NCBI RefSeq assembly: GCF_030348765.1 | Contig: NZ_JAUCEU010000007.1 | Span: 4,027,501-4,091,500, forward strand | From: Neobacillus sp. CF12 | Lineage (GTDB): Bacteria > Bacillota > Bacilli > Bacillales > Cytobacillaceae | Length of the DNA stretch: 64,000 nucleotides | Reading direction: 5' to 3' | Position numbers and translations under genes: made by a program | Shown: piece after piece, positions 1 through 8,563 of the stretch | Layout: each line of letters starts with the position of its first letter | How positions within the stretch are numbered: the first letter of the stretch is position 1 | The notes under the pieces: model-generated | The model's database searches: none | The model's input: the letters and a program-made list of their open reading frames with translations, nothing else | Told to the model about the DNA's origin: nothing

Positions 1-1
1 C

Positions 2-121
2 GTCCCTGTTGATGTTTATATCCCTGGATGCCCACCAAACCCGGCCGCATTAATTTATGGAATTAATAAATTAAAGGAAAAGATTCGCTATGAGGCGAAG
101 ACTGGGAAGAAGGTGATCTAA
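2..121 (+). CDS. nuoB: NADH-quinone oxidoreductase subunit B, C-terminal end (partial)
   Basis: Only the last 39 codons are in the window; the gene starts upstream of base 1. The visible tail has the PGCPPNP motif, which in NuoB holds the last cysteine ligand of the terminal Fe-S cluster N2 next to the quinone site. It stops 3 nt before nuoC, so the two are in one transcript. The assignment rests on this motif, the length of the tail and its place immediately before nuoC. Confidence 0.85.
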   Translation, partial: VPVDVYIPGCPPNPAALIYGINKLKEKIRYEAKTGKKVI

Positions 122-124
122 CCG

Positions 125-1573
125 ATGAGCGGGGAAAAGGATCTCGATCAATTAAAAAGAGAAGCAGCTGAAAAAGCAAAGGCGGCAGCGTTGGCGAAGC
201 GTCAGGCGAAGGCAGCGGGTGAGTCTCAAGATGCTCCAAAGCAGGAGGACAAACCTTCTGAGCAAGCGCTTAGTCAGGATCCGAAGCCAACGGAAACACC
301 AGTAGCAACGGATGATGCAGACCTTGCAAAGAAAAAGGCAGCTGCAGCAGCGAAGGCTAAAGCGGCTGCACTAGCGAAGAAGAAACGTGAAGGTATCGTA
401 GAGGAAGAGGCTCCAGCTCCGGTTGAAGAACCGCCAGCAGCAGCTGATGCACCGGAAGACGGAGATGACCTTGCGAAAAAGAAGGCTGCAGCAGTAGCGA
501 AGGCGAAAGCAGCGGCAGCGGCGAAGCGTAAAGCGATGGAGTTGGCTGCAGGCAATGCGCCGGCAGAAGAAACACCAGCAGTAGAAGCTGAAGCGAGCGA
601 TGACAGTGACGACCTTGCAAAGAAAAAGGCAGCGGCTGTAGCGAAGGCAAAAGCGGCGGCAGCGGCGAAACGCAAAGCAATGGAGTTAGCGGGAGAGTCC
701 GCACCAGCGGAAGCACCAGCAACTGAAGCGAGCGATGACAGTGATGACCTTGCGAAGAAGAAGGCTGCAGCAGTAGCAAAGGCGAAAGCAGCGGCAGCAG
801 CAAAGCGTAAAGCGATGGAATTAGCAGGCGGCGCAGCCCCAGCGGATGAACCTGCAGGAGATGACGCTAAGGCAAAAGCGGCAGCAGCGGCAAAAGCGAA
901 GGCAGCAGCAGCGGCGAAAGCAAAGGCAGCTGGAACCGGTGAGGCAGACACTGCGGCCATGGGTGATGATGAAAAAGCGAAAGCCAAAGCAGCGGCAGTA
1001 GCAAAAGCAAAAGCGGCAGCAGCAGCGAAGGCGAAAGCAGCAGGCACAGCAAAAGGGAGCGACGTATCGCCAGCCGATACGGCCGATCAACCATCACCAA
1101 ACCAGCACTTCTTAGATAAGTACAGAAAGGTTATTGAGGAAAACCTCGGTCCTGATGTTTTAGAAGATTCTTATATTAATAAATTATCGAAAGACGTTCC
1201 GACACTTATTGCAAAGAAAGATACATATTTCAAGGTAGCTCAGTTTTTAAAATACAACGAGCTCCTCGGGTTCGATTATCTTTCTGAGCTGCATGGAACA
1301 GATTTTGTCACACATATGGAAGTATATGTTCACTTATTCTCATACAAAAATCGCCAATCAGTGGCATTAAAAGTGAAGATAGACCGCGATGAACCAACAA
1401 TCGAGTCCTTGCAGCCAATTTGGGCAGGAGCTAATTGGCCTGAGTGCGAAGCTTATGATTTACTAGGAATTAAGTTTACGGGACATCCGAATTTACATCG
1501 GATTATGCTAGGAGAAGATTGGGTTGGCCATCCACTGCGTAAAGATTATGAACAGTATGATGTGGAGGTGTAA
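125..1573 (+). CDS. nuoC: NADH-quinone oxidoreductase subunit C with long Ala/Lys-rich repeat extension
   Basis: Complex I 30-kDa subunit of the membrane-peripheral Q module. The conserved NuoC domain occupies only about residues 325-482, including LGFDYLSELHGTD and the C-terminal GHPLRKDYE motif. The first ~320 residues are low-complexity: blocks of the type DDLAKKKAAAVAKAKAAAAA followed by KRKAMELA recur about every 45 residues (near residues 65, 115, 163 and 208), separated by acidic Pro/Glu/Ala linkers, then pure AKAKAAA runs. Standard NuoC is about 150-220 aa, so this protein (482 aa) is more than twice as long. Alternating basic helical and acidic linker blocks suggest a charged, probably flexible tail; its function is unknown. 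The start has no competitor and lies 3 nt after nuoB. GC content rises over the repeats because of Ala codons, which also creates long spurious antisense frames. Confidence 0.93.
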   Translation: MSGEKDLDQLKREAAEKAKAAALAKRQAKAAGESQDAPKQEDKPSEQALSQDPKPTETPVATDDADLAKKKAAAAAKAKAAALAKKKREGIVEEEAPAPVEEPPAAADAPEDGDDLAKKKAAAVAKAKAAAAAKRKAMELAAGNAPAEETPAVEAEASDDSDDLAKKKAAAVAKAKAAAAAKRKAMELAGESAPAEAPATEASDDSDDLAKKKAAAVAKAKAAAAAKRKAMELAGGAAPADEPAGDDAKAKAAAAAKAKAAAAAKAKAAGTGEADTAAMGDDEKAKAKAAAVAKAKAAAAAKAKAAGTAKGSDVSPADTADQPSPNQHFLDKYRKVIEENLGPDVLEDSYINKLSKDVPTLIAKKDTYFKVAQFLKYNELLGFDYLSELHGTDFVTHMEVYVHLFSYKNRQSVALKVKIDRDEPTIESLQPIWAGANWPECEAYDLLGIKFTGHPNLHRIMLGEDWVGHPLRKDYEQYDVEV

Positions 1574-1576
1574 CCA

Positions 1577-2677
1577 ATGATCAGAACTGAAGAAATGCTG
1601 CTAAACGTCGGTCCTCAGCATCCAAGTACGCACGGAGTATTCCGTCTAGTTGTCAAGATCGATGGGGAAATCATCACGGAAGCAACCCCTGTCATCGGTT
1701 ATTTACACCGCGGAACGGAAAAGTTAGCCGAGAACCTGCAATATACACAGATCATTCCATACACTGACCGAATGGACTATTTGTCAGCGATGACAAATAA
1801 CTATGTGATTTGTCATGCCGTTGAAACGATGATGGGAATCCAAGTGCCAGAACGTGCTGATTTCCTTCGTGTCATGGCAATGGAATTAGGGCGTATCGCC
1901 AGCCACCTGGTTGCCTGGGGTACTTATATCCTTGACCTTGGTGCGACGAGCCCGTTCATCTATGCGTTCCGTGACCGTGAAATGATTATCAATATGCTTA
2001 ACGAATTATCAGGTGCTCGCTTGACCTTCAACTATATGCGTGTGGGCGGGGTAAAGTGGGATGCTCCAGAAGGCTGGGTCGATGGCGTTAGGGAGTTCGT
2101 TCCGTATCTGCGCGAACAGCTAAAGGGTTATCACAACCTCGTATCCGGAAATGAAATCTTTTTAGACCGGGTAAAAGGAGTTGGCGTTTATTCGAAAGAA
2201 GAGGCCATCAACTATTCACTCAGTGGTCCAAATCTTCGCAGTACCGGCGTGAAATGGGATCTTCGTAAAGACGAACCATATTCAATTTATGATCGTTTTG
2301 ATTTTAATGTGGTCACAAGAGAAGAAGGGGATTGTCTAGCACGTTACCATGTGCGTCTTGAAGAAATCGAAGAATCATTGAAAATCCTTGAGCAGGCATG
2401 TGAACAATTCCCTGCTGAAGGCGAGATTATGGCCAAGGTGCCAAAAATAATCAAGGCACCAAAAGGGGAAGCTTTTGTACGAATTGAATCTCCACGTGGA
2501 GAAATTGGCTGCTATATCTCAAGTGACGGTAAAAAAGAACCGTATCGCTTGAAGTTTAGAAGACCTTCATTCTATAATCTGCAAATTCTCCCTAAATTAT
2601 TAGTAGGCGAAAACATTGCAAACTTGATTGCGATTTTAGGGGCAGTTGACATTGTCCTTGGGGAGGTGGACGGCTAA
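1577..2677 (+). CDS. nuoD: NADH-quinone oxidoreductase subunit D
   Basis: 49-kDa-type subunit of complex I, evolved from the large subunit of [NiFe] hydrogenases; with NuoB it forms the quinone-reduction site. The N-terminal signature VGPQHPSTHGVFR (residues 11-23) and the following YLHRGTEKLAE are intact, and the length (366 aa) matches bacterial NuoD without fusion to NuoC. It starts 3 nt after nuoC and its stop codon overlaps the nuoH ATG by one base (TAATG), so translation is coupled. nuoE, nuoF and nuoG, which follow nuoD in E. coli, are absent here, as in other bacilli that have a nuo operon. Confidence 0.96.
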   Translation: MIRTEEMLLNVGPQHPSTHGVFRLVVKIDGEIITEATPVIGYLHRGTEKLAENLQYTQIIPYTDRMDYLSAMTNNYVICHAVETMMGIQVPERADFLRVMAMELGRIASHLVAWGTYILDLGATSPFIYAFRDREMIINMLNELSGARLTFNYMRVGGVKWDAPEGWVDGVREFVPYLREQLKGYHNLVSGNEIFLDRVKGVGVYSKEEAINYSLSGPNLRSTGVKWDLRKDEPYSIYDRFDFNVVTREEGDCLARYHVRLEEIEESLKILEQACEQFPAEGEIMAKVPKIIKAPKGEAFVRIESPRGEIGCYISSDGKKEPYRLKFRRPSFYNLQILPKLLVGENIANLIAILGAVDIVLGEVDG

Positions 2678-3681
2678 TGGTAGAAGAGTTGCTCCAATCC
2701 AGCCCAGGCTGGATGAACGTTGGAATCTTCTTTTTACTCGCAGTTGTCTTACTATTGGTAGTCTTAGGTTTCGTAACATACGCAATATTAGCAGAGCGAA
2801 AGGTTTTAGGATATATGCAGGCCCGTCACGGCCCGAACCAGCTTGGCGGCAAGTGGGGATTACTGCAGACCGTAGCCGACGTTCTTAAACTATTATTAAA
2901 AGAAGACATTATTCCAAAGGCAGCTGACAGGCCGTTATTTATCCTAGCACCAATCATTGCTTTTACACCAGCCTTTATGGTGCTCGCGACCATTCCGTTT
3001 ACCGACAAATTCCAATTTGCGGATATCGGGGTTGGCTTGCTCTATTATATTGCTGTTTCCGGAATGACGATATTTGGAATGGTACTTGGCGGCTGGGCGT
3101 CCAACAATAAATACGCGCTCCTAGGGGGCATGCGTGCAGGCGCACAGATGATCTCTTACGAAATACCGCTTGTTATGTCCGTTTTAGGTGTCATTCTATT
3201 AACAGGAAGCTTGAATTTAAATGATATTGTCCTGCAGCAGGAGCATGGCTGGTTCATTGTTTATCAGCCGATTGCCTTTATTGTGTTCTTTATCGCATCG
3301 ATTGCAGAATTAAACCGGACACCATTTGACCTTCCTGAATCAGAGAACGAACTGGTTGCCGGATACTTTGTTGAGTACTCAGGATTCCGTTGGGCATTCT
3401 TTATGCTTACTGAATATGTGTACATGTTTGCGATGTCATCACTGATCACCGTCATCTTCCTAGGCGGATGGCTGCCACCGCTGGATATCTTAGGATTTAT
3501 CCCAGGCGCCGTATGGTTCGCACTTAAATTTAGCGTTGTCATCTTTGTTTACATGTGGCTGCGGGCTACACTTCCACGATTTAGAATCGACCGATTAATG
3601 GAATTCGCCTGGAAAGTGCTATTCCCAGTGGCCTTAGCAAATATATTCTTAACAGCGTTAATCAAAACATTATTTTTCTAA
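2677..3681 (+). CDS. nuoH: NADH-quinone oxidoreductase subunit H
   Basis: Membrane subunit that connects the quinone chamber of the peripheral arm to the proton-pumping arm. The 334-residue protein is strongly hydrophobic with about eight membrane segments. It carries ERKVLGYMQARHGPN near residue 38 and the loop LNRTPFDLPESENELVAGY near residue 210, whose acidic residues belong to the quinone/proton entry funnel of the family. It directly overlaps nuoD. It is followed by about 110 nt without a gene before nuoI, the widest gap in the first half of the operon. Confidence 0.96.
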   Translation: MVEELLQSSPGWMNVGIFFLLAVVLLLVVLGFVTYAILAERKVLGYMQARHGPNQLGGKWGLLQTVADVLKLLLKEDIIPKAADRPLFILAPIIAFTPAFMVLATIPFTDKFQFADIGVGLLYYIAVSGMTIFGMVLGGWASNNKYALLGGMRAGAQMISYEIPLVMSVLGVILLTGSLNLNDIVLQQEHGWFIVYQPIAFIVFFIASIAELNRTPFDLPESENELVAGYFVEYSGFRWAFFMLTEYVYMFAMSSLITVIFLGGWLPPLDILGFIPGAVWFALKFSVVIFVYMWLRATLPRFRIDRLMEFAWKVLFPVALANIFLTALIKTLFF

Positions 3682-3793
3682 GACTTTTTGAAAAAGGAAC
3701 CTAATGGGGCGCACGCGTTTGGCTTAAGCCCTTGAAGGAGTCCATAACACGATTACAGTATGTAATTTTTAAAATGAAAAAGGGGTGAAAAAC

Positions 3794-4213
3794 GTGCTTG
3801 GATTTACAAAAGGCTTGAAATATACCCTAAAACAGCTAACGAAAGAAAAGGTAACCTATAATTATCCAGATGAGCCGCTTCCGCTGCCGGACCGCTTCCG
3901 CGGTATTCAAAAGTTTTATCCGGAAAAGTGTATCGTTTGCAATCAATGCATGAACATTTGCCCGACTGAATGTATTAATTTAACGGGTAAAAAACATCCA
4001 GATCCAACGAAAAAAGGAAAAATCATTGATACCTATGATATCAATTTTGAGATTTGTATCTTATGTGACCTTTGTACGGAGGTTTGCCCGACCGAAGCGA
4101 TTGTCATGACCAATAACTTTGAGTTAGCGTCATACAGCCGTGATATGTTATTTAAAAACCTTGAATGGTTAGATGAGAACGACGAAAACGTACGGCAGGT
4201 GAATAAGCCATGA
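3794..4213 (+). CDS. nuoI: NADH-quinone oxidoreductase subunit I (two 4Fe-4S clusters)
   Basis: Ferredoxin-like subunit that passes electrons to NuoB. Two CxxCxxCxxxCP motifs are visible: CIVCNQCMNICP near residue 45 and CILCDLCTEVCP near residue 84, the ligands of clusters N6a and N6b. In a complex lacking NuoEFG this is the most likely docking point for the electron donor (inference). The frame is open from GTG 3785, but that codon lies inside the ribosome binding site AAGGGGTGA. GTG 3794, six bases after it, gives the usual MLGFTKGL start and is chosen. The stop overlaps the nuoJ start (ATGA). Confidence 0.95.
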   Translation: MLGFTKGLKYTLKQLTKEKVTYNYPDEPLPLPDRFRGIQKFYPEKCIVCNQCMNICPTECINLTGKKHPDPTKKGKIIDTYDINFEICILCDLCTEVCPTEAIVMTNNFELASYSRDMLFKNLEWLDENDENVRQVNKP

Positions 4214-4728
4214 CAATATCAGGCGAGTTTCTCGCATATTTTGGCCTTGCCCTTGTTGCCATCATTGGCGGGGTCCTGTTATTGAACCTTACCAAAGTCG
4301 TGCACATGGTCGTTGCCCTTATTTTTACGTTCGTCAGCATTGCCGGTATTTACGTGCTGCTGTCAGCTGAATTTGTCGCTGCGGTTCAAATCTTGATTTA
4401 TTCCGGTGCGATCACGATTATCATGTTATTTGGAATTATGTTAACGAAGCATGATGATGAAGGGGAAACAACCACAGGCAAAGGAAGAAAGGTTCTATTA
4501 TTTCTAGGAGTACTTGGTTTTGCAGGGGCTGTATACTATGGAATTTACGATTTAGATATCGTACAGGTACCAACTGATTTACATGTGGACAATACCATGA
4601 AAATTGGGGAAGCCCTTTACTCTAAATGGGTAATCCCGTTTGAATTAACATCTGTTTTACTATTAGTCGCACTTGTCGGAGCGATTGTTCTGGCGAAGAA
4701 AGATGAGAAGGAAGGTGACAAGGAATGA
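4210..4728 (+). CDS. nuoJ: NADH-quinone oxidoreductase subunit J
   Basis: Small membrane subunit (172 aa, about five membrane segments) of the proton-translocating arm. The third segment region has the family's [17 protein letters not shown] stretch (near residue 54), in which a conserved helix with a pi-bulge controls coupling in complex I. It overlaps nuoI by 4 nt and nuoK by 4 nt (ATGA), indicating tight translational coupling of I, J and K. The C-terminus is charged ([10 protein letters not shown]) and unremarkable. Confidence 0.95.
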   Translation: MTISGEFLAYFGLALVAIIGGVLLLNLTKVVHMVVALIFTFVSIAGIYVLLSAEFVAAVQILIYSGAITIIMLFGIMLTKHDDEGETTTGKGRKVLLFLGVLGFAGAVYYGIYDLDIVQVPTDLHVDNTMKIGEALYSKWVIPFELTSVLLLVALVGAIVLAKKDEKEGDKE

Positions 4729-5039
4729 GTTCACTTCCTGTTCAAGCCTTCCTATCACTCGCATTGATTTTATTTTGTATCGGATTATACGGGGCATTGA
4801 CCAAAAGAAACACCGTCATCGTCCTCATCTCGATTGAACTTATGCTGAATGCCGTAAATATTAACCTAGTAGCCTTCAGTAAATACGGTGTGGCGCCGTC
4901 CATCACCGGTCAAATCTTCGCACTGTTCACGATTAGCGTAGCCGCTGCAGAAGCAGCCGTCGGTCTTGCAATCCTGATTGCCCTATACCGCAACCGCAAA
5001 ACCGTCAACATCGACGATATGGACACAATGAAAAACTAG
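4725..5039 (+). CDS. nuoK: NADH-quinone oxidoreductase subunit K
   Basis: MrpC/NuoK-type subunit of 104 aa with three membrane segments. Membrane-embedded glutamates of the proton channel are visible in [17 protein letters not shown] (near residue 37) and in [17 protein letters not shown] (near residue 74). It overlaps nuoJ by 4 nt. Unlike the preceding junctions, about 140 nt separate it from nuoL, and that gap holds an inverted pair of the dispersed GGTGACAGGCACC element. Confidence 0.96.
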   Translation: MSSLPVQAFLSLALILFCIGLYGALTKRNTVIVLISIELMLNAVNINLVAFSKYGVAPSITGQIFALFTISVAAAEAAVGLAILIALYRNRKTVNIDDMDTMKN

Positions 5040-5055
5040 TTTTTTTTTAGACACT

Positions 5056-5164
5056 GCGGTGCCTGTCACCGCTTAAAAGACACTGTCCGTCTCAGGTGGA
5101 CAAATTGGTAATTATTGGTGTCTGTCCTCGGCGTAAGTTTCGCCTTAGCGGTGACAGGCACCAT
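5056..5164 (+). repeat. Inverted pair of the GGTGACAGGCACC element inside the nuo operon
   Basis: GCGGTGCCTGTCACCGC at about 5056-5072 and its inverse AGCGGTGACAGGCACC at 5147-5162 face each other across about 75 nt, which also holds a smaller CTGTCC...GGACA pair (5083-5102). In the nuo transcript the arms can pair over about 17 bp, just upstream of the nuoL ribosome binding site. A translated frame runs through this stretch into nuoL but has no plausible ribosome binding site. Confidence 0.8.
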
Positions 5165-5182
5165 TTTAAAAAGGGGATTGTG

Positions 5183-7048
5183 ATGATGATGGAAAATGCA
5201 TGGATCATACCGCTTTTCCCGCTATTATCGTTTTTGATTCTTCTTCTATTTGGTAAGCGGCTGAAGGATGCGAGTGCGTATGTGGGTATTCTCGCAACGC
5301 TTGCTGCGCTTGTGTATTCGTTGTTGGTGTTATTCGAGCGTTTTACGCAAACCACGTTTAAGACTTCAACGGAGTGGCTCAGGATAGGAGATATTTCTTT
5401 AACAGCGGGCTTTGAAGTGAATCAATTGAATGCATTAATGCTTGTAATTGTCTCGCTCGTCAGCTTCCTGGTACATACTTATTCAAAGGGATATATGCAC
5501 GGGGATGAGCGGTTTCCAGTATTCTATGCCTATTTAGGACTATTTACGTTTGCGATGCTTGGGCTTGTCATCTCGCCCAACCTACTGCAAACATATATTT
5601 TCTGGGAGCTCGTCGGAGTCGGTTCCTTCCTCTTAATCGGATTCTATTTCTATAAAGAAGAAGCGAAGGCTGCGGCAAAAAAAGCGTTCATTATGACCCG
5701 TATCGGGGACGTTGGTCTCCTCATCGGGATGATTTTATTATTCTGGGAAACGAAAAGCTTTGAATACAGTGAGATTTTCCAAGCCGTTGAGGCTGGCGCT
5801 GTATCAAGCACAATGATTACTTTAACAGCAATTTTAATCTTCATCGGTGCTGTTGGTAAATCAGGTCAGTTCCCTCTTCACACATGGTTACCGGACGCAA
5901 TGGAAGGTCCGACACCTGTTTCTGCTTTAATCCACGCGGCGACAATGGTTGCAGCCGGTGTTTACTTAGTAGCGGCACTGTTCCCACTGTTCGCAGCGAG
6001 TGAAACTGCACTATTAACGATTGCTGTCATCGGTGCGTTTACAGCGATTTTCGCTGCCAGCATCGGTCTTGTACAAACAGATATTAAACGTGTTTTAGCA
6101 TACTCAACCGTCTCTCAACTTGGATACATGATGCTTGCCTTAGGGTCAGCAGGTTATGTTGCTGGTGTCTTCCACTTGATGACACATGCTTTCTTCAAAG
6201 CGCTGTTATTCTTAGCAGCCGGAAGCGTTATTCATGCGGTACACACACAGAACATCGAAGAAATGGGCGGTCTTTGGAAAAAGCTAAAACTTACTGCCCC
6301 ACTATTTTTAATCGGAACACTTGCGATTAGCGGTGTACCATTGTTTTCAGGATTCTTCAGTAAGGATGAAATTCTAATCGCTGCTTGGGAAGGCGGACAT
6401 CCAATCCTCTTCTTACTAGCGCTTGCAGCAGCATTTATGACTGCATTTTATATGTTCCGCTTGTTCTTCATGGTCTTCACTGGTGAAGCGCGGACACCAA
6501 TGAAAAATGTTCACGAATCACCGTCAATGATGACTTTCCCAATGATCGTTCTAGGCGTATTAGCGATTATCGCGGGTTACGTTCAAACACCATTCAACCA
6601 CAACCTTGGAGAATGGCTGGTGGACGGAAACGAAGCACTTGGTCATAGTCATATTGAAGGTCCAATCTGGATTATGATTGCAGCAACGGTTGTTTCCTTA
6701 GCAGGTATCTACCTTGCTTACATGATTTACTACAAGCGTTCGGTCGCACGTAACTGGCTTTCAGGCAGCGGCGATAGTTTGCACAGCATTTTACTGAACA
6801 AATATTACATTGACGAATTTTATCAAATGTCAGTAGTGGCCGTCACAAAAGGAATTAGCTATTTCTTACGCTTCATTGATGTCTTCCTAGTGGAAGGAAT
6901 CATGAAGGGGGTAGCCGGGATTGTTCAAGGACTTGGAGCAGCAGGTTCAAAGCTGCAAACGGGTCAAACACAAACCTATGTTACCGTAGCATTCGTTGGC
7001 ATGGCACTGCTTGCTGTCATCTTTGTGCTAACAGGGGGGTACTTATAA
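5183..7048 (+). CDS. nuoL: NADH-quinone oxidoreductase subunit L
   Basis: Largest antiporter-like proton-pumping subunit of complex I, homologous to MrpA. It is 621 aa with about 15-16 membrane segments. The antiporter core is visible: IFWELVGVGSFLLIGFY, the KSGQFPLHTWLPDAMEGPTP loop and LAYSTVSQLGYMM. The long C-terminal amphipathic/lateral helix region follows, ending in a final membrane helix. The frame is open upstream to 5096, but AAGGGG at 5171-5176 places the start at ATG 5183, which also gives the normal N-terminus MMMENAWIIPLFPLLSF. Its stop abuts the nuoM start. Confidence 0.96.
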   Translation: MMMENAWIIPLFPLLSFLILLLFGKRLKDASAYVGILATLAALVYSLLVLFERFTQTTFKTSTEWLRIGDISLTAGFEVNQLNALMLVIVSLVSFLVHTYSKGYMHGDERFPVFYAYLGLFTFAMLGLVISPNLLQTYIFWELVGVGSFLLIGFYFYKEEAKAAAKKAFIMTRIGDVGLLIGMILLFWETKSFEYSEIFQAVEAGAVSSTMITLTAILIFIGAVGKSGQFPLHTWLPDAMEGPTPVSALIHAATMVAAGVYLVAALFPLFAASETALLTIAVIGAFTAIFAASIGLVQTDIKRVLAYSTVSQLGYMMLALGSAGYVAGVFHLMTHAFFKALLFLAAGSVIHAVHTQNIEEMGGLWKKLKLTAPLFLIGTLAISGVPLFSGFFSKDEILIAAWEGGHPILFLLALAAAFMTAFYMFRLFFMVFTGEARTPMKNVHESPSMMTFPMIVLGVLAIIAGYVQTPFNHNLGEWLVDGNEALGHSHIEGPIWIMIAATVVSLAGIYLAYMIYYKRSVARNWLSGSGDSLHSILLNKYYIDEFYQMSVVAVTKGISYFLRFIDVFLVEGIMKGVAGIVQGLGAAGSKLQTGQTQTYVTVAFVGMALLAVIFVLTGGYL

Positions 7049-8557
7049 ATGGATCTTTCATTCGTTCTATCAATATTAGTATTCTCCCCGTTACTCGGAA
7101 TGATCGTTTTAGCCTTCATGCCTAAAACAGAAGAAAAAACAATCAAAATCGTCGGCTTCTTAGCGACACTGCCATCATTAATCACAGCTGTCGGTCTTTA
7201 TCTCCATTATCTATGGGGCAAGGATTTGAGCGACTTTGACGTGGCCAAGGAATGGATTACATTCGGCGGCCTGCAGGGTACAGAAGCTGGTTTCTGGGCA
7301 GTAAACTATGAACTTGGCGTCAGTGGTTTAACCATGCTACTAGTGGTTCTAACAGCTGTAGTTGCAACACTAGCAGCGATCGCCTCCATTTATATTAAAA
7401 AAGAATGGAAAGGCTATTTCATGCTGTTCCTGCTGTTAGAAATCGGTATGCTTGGCGTATTTACTGCTGAAAACTTAATTCTATTTTTCTTATTCTTTGA
7501 AATTACCTTAATCCCGACCTTCTTCTTAATCGGAAAATGGGGTTATTTTGAAAAAGAAAAAGCAGCTTACAGCTTCTTAATCTATAACGGATTAGGCTCA
7601 GCGGTCCTGTTAATCGTGATTATGATTCTGTTTTCTAAAACAGGAACGACCAATATTGACATGTTGACTAAAAACCTGGCTGATCCTAATCTTCCAATGA
7701 CAAGTGATTTGAAACTAGGTTTATTGATTGCGCTCTTAGTCGCTTTTGGCGTGAAGTTGCCAATCTTCCCGTTACACAGCTGGATGCTTCGCGTCCATGT
7801 GCAAGCACCGCCATCAATTGTTATGATTCACTCTGGTATTCTATTGAAAATCGGTGCGTACGGGTTAATTCGTTTTGGAATGGGAATTTTTCCGGAGCAG
7901 TTTGAAACGTTAGCGGTAGTGCTAGCCATCCTAGGAGTCGTAAACCTTCTCTACGGAGCGTTCTTAGCATTCATTCAAACAGACTTTAAAATGGTTTTGG
8001 CTTACTCTTCGATTTCCCACATGGGAATCGTGTTAATTGGGTTAGCGGCGATGAATGAGGCTGGCGTGCAAGGCGCGATTTTCCAAGTGGTATCGCACGG
8101 TTTAATCTCAGCGCTATTGTTCTTCCTAGTGGGTGCTTTCTATGAGCGCACAGACACCTCACTGTTGGAGAACCTTGGCGGAATGGCAAAGGGAATGCCG
8201 ATTGCTTCTGGCTTTTTGCTTGCAGGTGCATTGGCGTCACTTGGTCTGCCAGGAATGTCCGGATTCGTCAGTGAATTCATGGCGTTCTTAGGACTATTTG
8301 AAGAGATGCCGTGGATTGCCGCAGTCGGCTGTATTGGTATTATCATGACCGCCGTTTATTTATTACGTGCCGTCCTCGGTATAACGTACGGCCAAGCACA
8401 CCGTGAATTTACTGGAGTCCTCGATTTGAAGGGCGTCGAATTTGTTCCGGTTGTAGTGCTTATTGCTTTAATCGTTTTAATCGGAGTAGTACCAAGCGTT
8501 CTAGGCTCACCGCTTCAAGCCACACTTGAAACGATTATGCTAGGGTTAGGAGGGTGA
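7049..8557 (+). CDS. nuoM: NADH-quinone oxidoreductase subunit M
   Basis: Second antiporter-like proton-pumping subunit (502 aa, about 14 membrane segments), related to MrpD. Visible family blocks are LFFEITLIPTFFLIGKWG, VKLPIFPLHSWMLRVHVQAP and VLAYSSISHMGIVLIGL, holding the membrane glutamate and lysines of the half-channels. It begins on the base after the nuoL stop and is followed 6 nt later by nuoN, so L, M and N form one translational block. Confidence 0.96.
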   Translation: MDLSFVLSILVFSPLLGMIVLAFMPKTEEKTIKIVGFLATLPSLITAVGLYLHYLWGKDLSDFDVAKEWITFGGLQGTEAGFWAVNYELGVSGLTMLLVVLTAVVATLAAIASIYIKKEWKGYFMLFLLLEIGMLGVFTAENLILFFLFFEITLIPTFFLIGKWGYFEKEKAAYSFLIYNGLGSAVLLIVIMILFSKTGTTNIDMLTKNLADPNLPMTSDLKLGLLIALLVAFGVKLPIFPLHSWMLRVHVQAPPSIVMIHSGILLKIGAYGLIRFGMGIFPEQFETLAVVLAILGVVNLLYGAFLAFIQTDFKMVLAYSSISHMGIVLIGLAAMNEAGVQGAIFQVVSHGLISALLFFLVGAFYERTDTSLLENLGGMAKGMPIASGFLLAGALASLGLPGMSGFVSEFMAFLGLFEEMPWIAAVGCIGIIMTAVYLLRAVLGITYGQAHREFTGVLDLKGVEFVPVVVLIALIVLIGVVPSVLGSPLQATLETIMLGLGG

Positions 8558-8563
8558 TGAAGG

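Noticed and set aside
274..1100. Long Ala/Leu/Cys-rich reading frames antisense to nuoC
   Set aside because: They mirror the Ala/Lys codon repeats of nuoC, have extreme composition and no ribosome binding sites.
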